Positions 6,025 through 7,197 of a stretch of DNA of 7,197 nt are shown here, one piece after another. How positions within the stretch are numbered: the stretch's first letter is position 1; every line of letters starts with the position of its first letter. Position numbers and translations under genes: made by a program. The notes under the pieces are model-generated. The model was given only the letters and a program-made list of their open reading frames with translations. It had not been told where the DNA came from and searched no databases. The stretch comes from Massilia sp. (GTDB lineage: Bacteria > Pseudomonadota > Gammaproteobacteria > Burkholderiales > Burkholderiaceae_D), in NCBI GenBank assembly GCA_003520365.1, contig DOUW01000222.1, forward strand, positions 1 to 7,197, written 5' to 3'.

Positions 6025-7170
6025 ATGGAATTGATGACGCCCTCCTGGAGCAATCCGGAACTGGAGTCCTTCCGCGACGCCGTGCGCCGCTTCGTCGCCA
6101 GCGAGATCGCCCCGCATGGCGAACGCTGGCGCGCGCAGCAGCACGTCGACCGCGAGCTCTGGCACAAGGCCGGCGAGATGGGCCTGCTCGCCGCCGACAT
6201 CCCCGAGGAATACGGCGGGGGGGGCGGCAGCTTCGCTCACATGGCGGTGGTGTTCGAGGAGCTCGGCTACGCCGGCGACATGGCTTTCGGCCTGCACGTT
6301 CACGCCATCGTCGCCCACTACCTGCTGAACCAGGGCACCGAGGAGCAGAAGCGCCGCTACCTGCCGAAGCTCGCCAGCGGCGAGATGGTCGCGGCGATCG
6401 CCATGTCGGAACCGGGCGCCGGCTCGGACCTGAAGGGCATCCGCACCACGGCCGTGCGTGGCAGCGATGGCTACCGCCTGAACGGCTCCAAGACCTTCAT
6501 CTCGAACGGCTACCTGGCCGATGTGATCCTGGTGGTGGCCAAGACCGACCCCACCGCCGGCGCGAAAGGCATCTCGCTGATGCTGCTGGAAACCCGGGAC
6601 AACCCGGGTTTTCGGGTCGGCCGCATCCTCGAGAAGGTCGGGCAGAAGGGCCAGGACACCTGCGAGCTGTTCTTCGATGATGCCCACGTGCCGCTGGCGA
6701 ACGTACTGGGCGGCGAGGAGGGCAGGGGCTTCGCCCAGCTGATGACGGAACTGCCCTACGAGCGCACCATCATCGGCGTGGCCGGCGTCGCCGCCATCGA
6801 GCGCGCGCTGCGCCTGACGGTCGAGCACGCGAAGGAACGCAAGGCCTTCGGCCAGGCGCTGATCGAGATGCAGAACACCCGCTTCGTGCTGGCCGAGATC
6901 AAGACCGAGGCAACTGTCGCACGCATCTTCATCGACCGCTGCGTCGAGGACATGCTGGCGGGCCGCATGGACACCGTGCGCGCCTCGATGGCGAAGTACT
7001 GGATCTCCGACCTGCAATGCAAGGTCGTCGACCAGTGCGTGCAGCTGTTCGGCGGCTACGGCTACATGCTCGAATACCCGATCGCCCAGATGTACGTCGA
7101 CGCCCGCGTCCAGCGCATCTACGGCGGCGCCAACGAGATCATGAAAGAGATCGTCGCCCGCTCGTTGTAA
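6025..7170 (+). CDS. Acyl-CoA dehydrogenase, long-chain (LCAD/IVD) catalytic type
   Basis: FAD-dependent dehydrogenase that makes the trans-2-enoyl-CoA in the first step of beta-oxidation and passes electrons to electron-transferring flavoprotein. The 381 residues span the N-terminal helical domain, the central beta domain and the C-terminal helical domain. AMSEPGAGSDL (126-136) and FISNG (158-162) mark flavin and substrate binding. ERKAFGQ (271-277) and QLFGGYGYM (340-348) are C-terminal FAD-contact motifs. The catalytic base appears to be Glu246 in LPYER, the place used by long-chain and isovaleryl-CoA dehydrogenases; the short/medium-chain position holds Gly367 in IYGGANEIM. The ending IYGGANEIMKEIVAR closely resembles mammalian LCAD. 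AGGAGG starts on the last base of the thiolase stop and sits 5 bases before this ATG, so translation is probably coupled. A run of eight G (6217-6224) lies within codons 64-67 and the frame is intact. The substrate could be long- or branched-chain acyl-CoA. Confidence 0.93.
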   Translation: MELMTPSWSNPELESFRDAVRRFVASEIAPHGERWRAQQHVDRELWHKAGEMGLLAADIPEEYGGGGGSFAHMAVVFEELGYAGDMAFGLHVHAIVAHYLLNQGTEEQKRRYLPKLASGEMVAAIAMSEPGAGSDLKGIRTTAVRGSDGYRLNGSKTFISNGYLADVILVVAKTDPTAGAKGISLMLLETRDNPGFRVGRILEKVGQKGQDTCELFFDDAHVPLANVLGGEEGRGFAQLMTELPYERTIIGVAGVAAIERALRLTVEHAKERKAFGQALIEMQNTRFVLAEIKTEATVARIFIDRCVEDMLAGRMDTVRASMAKYWISDLQCKVVDQCVQLFGGYGYMLEYPIAQMYVDARVQRIYGGANEIMKEIVARSL

Positions 7171-7172
7171 TT

Positions 7173-7197
7173 CGTAGGGGGGACACCTGTGTCCACG
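7173..7197. repeat. REP-like hairpin at the right edge
   Basis: GGACAC (7181-7186) and GTGTCC (7189-7194) form a perfect 6-bp stem around CT. The flanking CGT (7173-7175) can pair with ACG (7195-7197), leaving AGGGG bulged on one side. From memory, short intergenic repeats of the form CGTAGGGTGGGCAC...GTGCCCACG recur in many proteobacteria, including Massilia relatives; this looks like a variant with A for G. It begins 3 bases past the dehydrogenase stop and may continue past the window. There is no T-run, so it is not a typical intrinsic terminator, though it could protect the 3' end of the operon mRNA. Confidence 0.5.

Noticed and set aside
4770..6200. Long minus-strand open frame opposite the thiolase, and a similar one at 5992-7017 opposite the dehydrogenase.
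   Set aside because: Both have antisense composition and overlap genes with complete catalytic motifs on the plus strand.

Overview
The window looks like chromosome from a GC-rich betaproteobacterium, most likely an Oxalobacteraceae member of the Massilia/Telluria/Janthinobacterium type. This is inferred from the strong G/C bias at third codon positions, a small protein with a typical PEP-CTERM/exosortase sorting signal, an SCP2-type thiolase next to a long-chain-type acyl-CoA dehydrogenase, and a short hairpin at the right edge that resembles intergenic repeats of such genomes. No taxonomic search was possible.

Layout, left to right. (1) 1-241, minus strand: most of a small secreted PEP-CTERM protein with a GTG start, cut by the left edge. 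(2) 242-862: a 621-base non-coding stretch. It holds a putative extended -10 promoter for the PEP-CTERM gene, an array of five degenerate 11-bp units just upstream of it, a perfect 18-bp palindrome and a near-perfect 22-bp dyad. (3) 863-2821, plus: a 652-residue membrane-anchored AAA+ zinc metalloprotease with FtsH architecture but a divergent sequence. (4) 2854-2897: a strong, probably bidirectional terminator between convergent genes. (5) 2958-4658, minus: ybaL, a CPA2-family cation/proton antiporter with a C-terminal NAD-binding RCK domain. (6) 4659-4829: a divergent promoter region. (7) 4830-6014 and 6025-7170, plus: a tightly coupled pair encoding an SCP2-type thiolase and an acyl-CoA dehydrogenase, consistent with a beta-oxidation operon. 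(8) 7173-7197: a REP-like hairpin running into the right edge.

Only the thiolase and dehydrogenase clearly work together: the dehydrogenase would open a beta-oxidation round and the thiolase would close it. The protease and the antiporter are monocistronic with their own signals. I see no mobile element, CRISPR, tRNA or rRNA, and no multi-gene novel system. The least ordinary items are the divergent FtsH-like protease and the helically phased array upstream of the PEP-CTERM gene.
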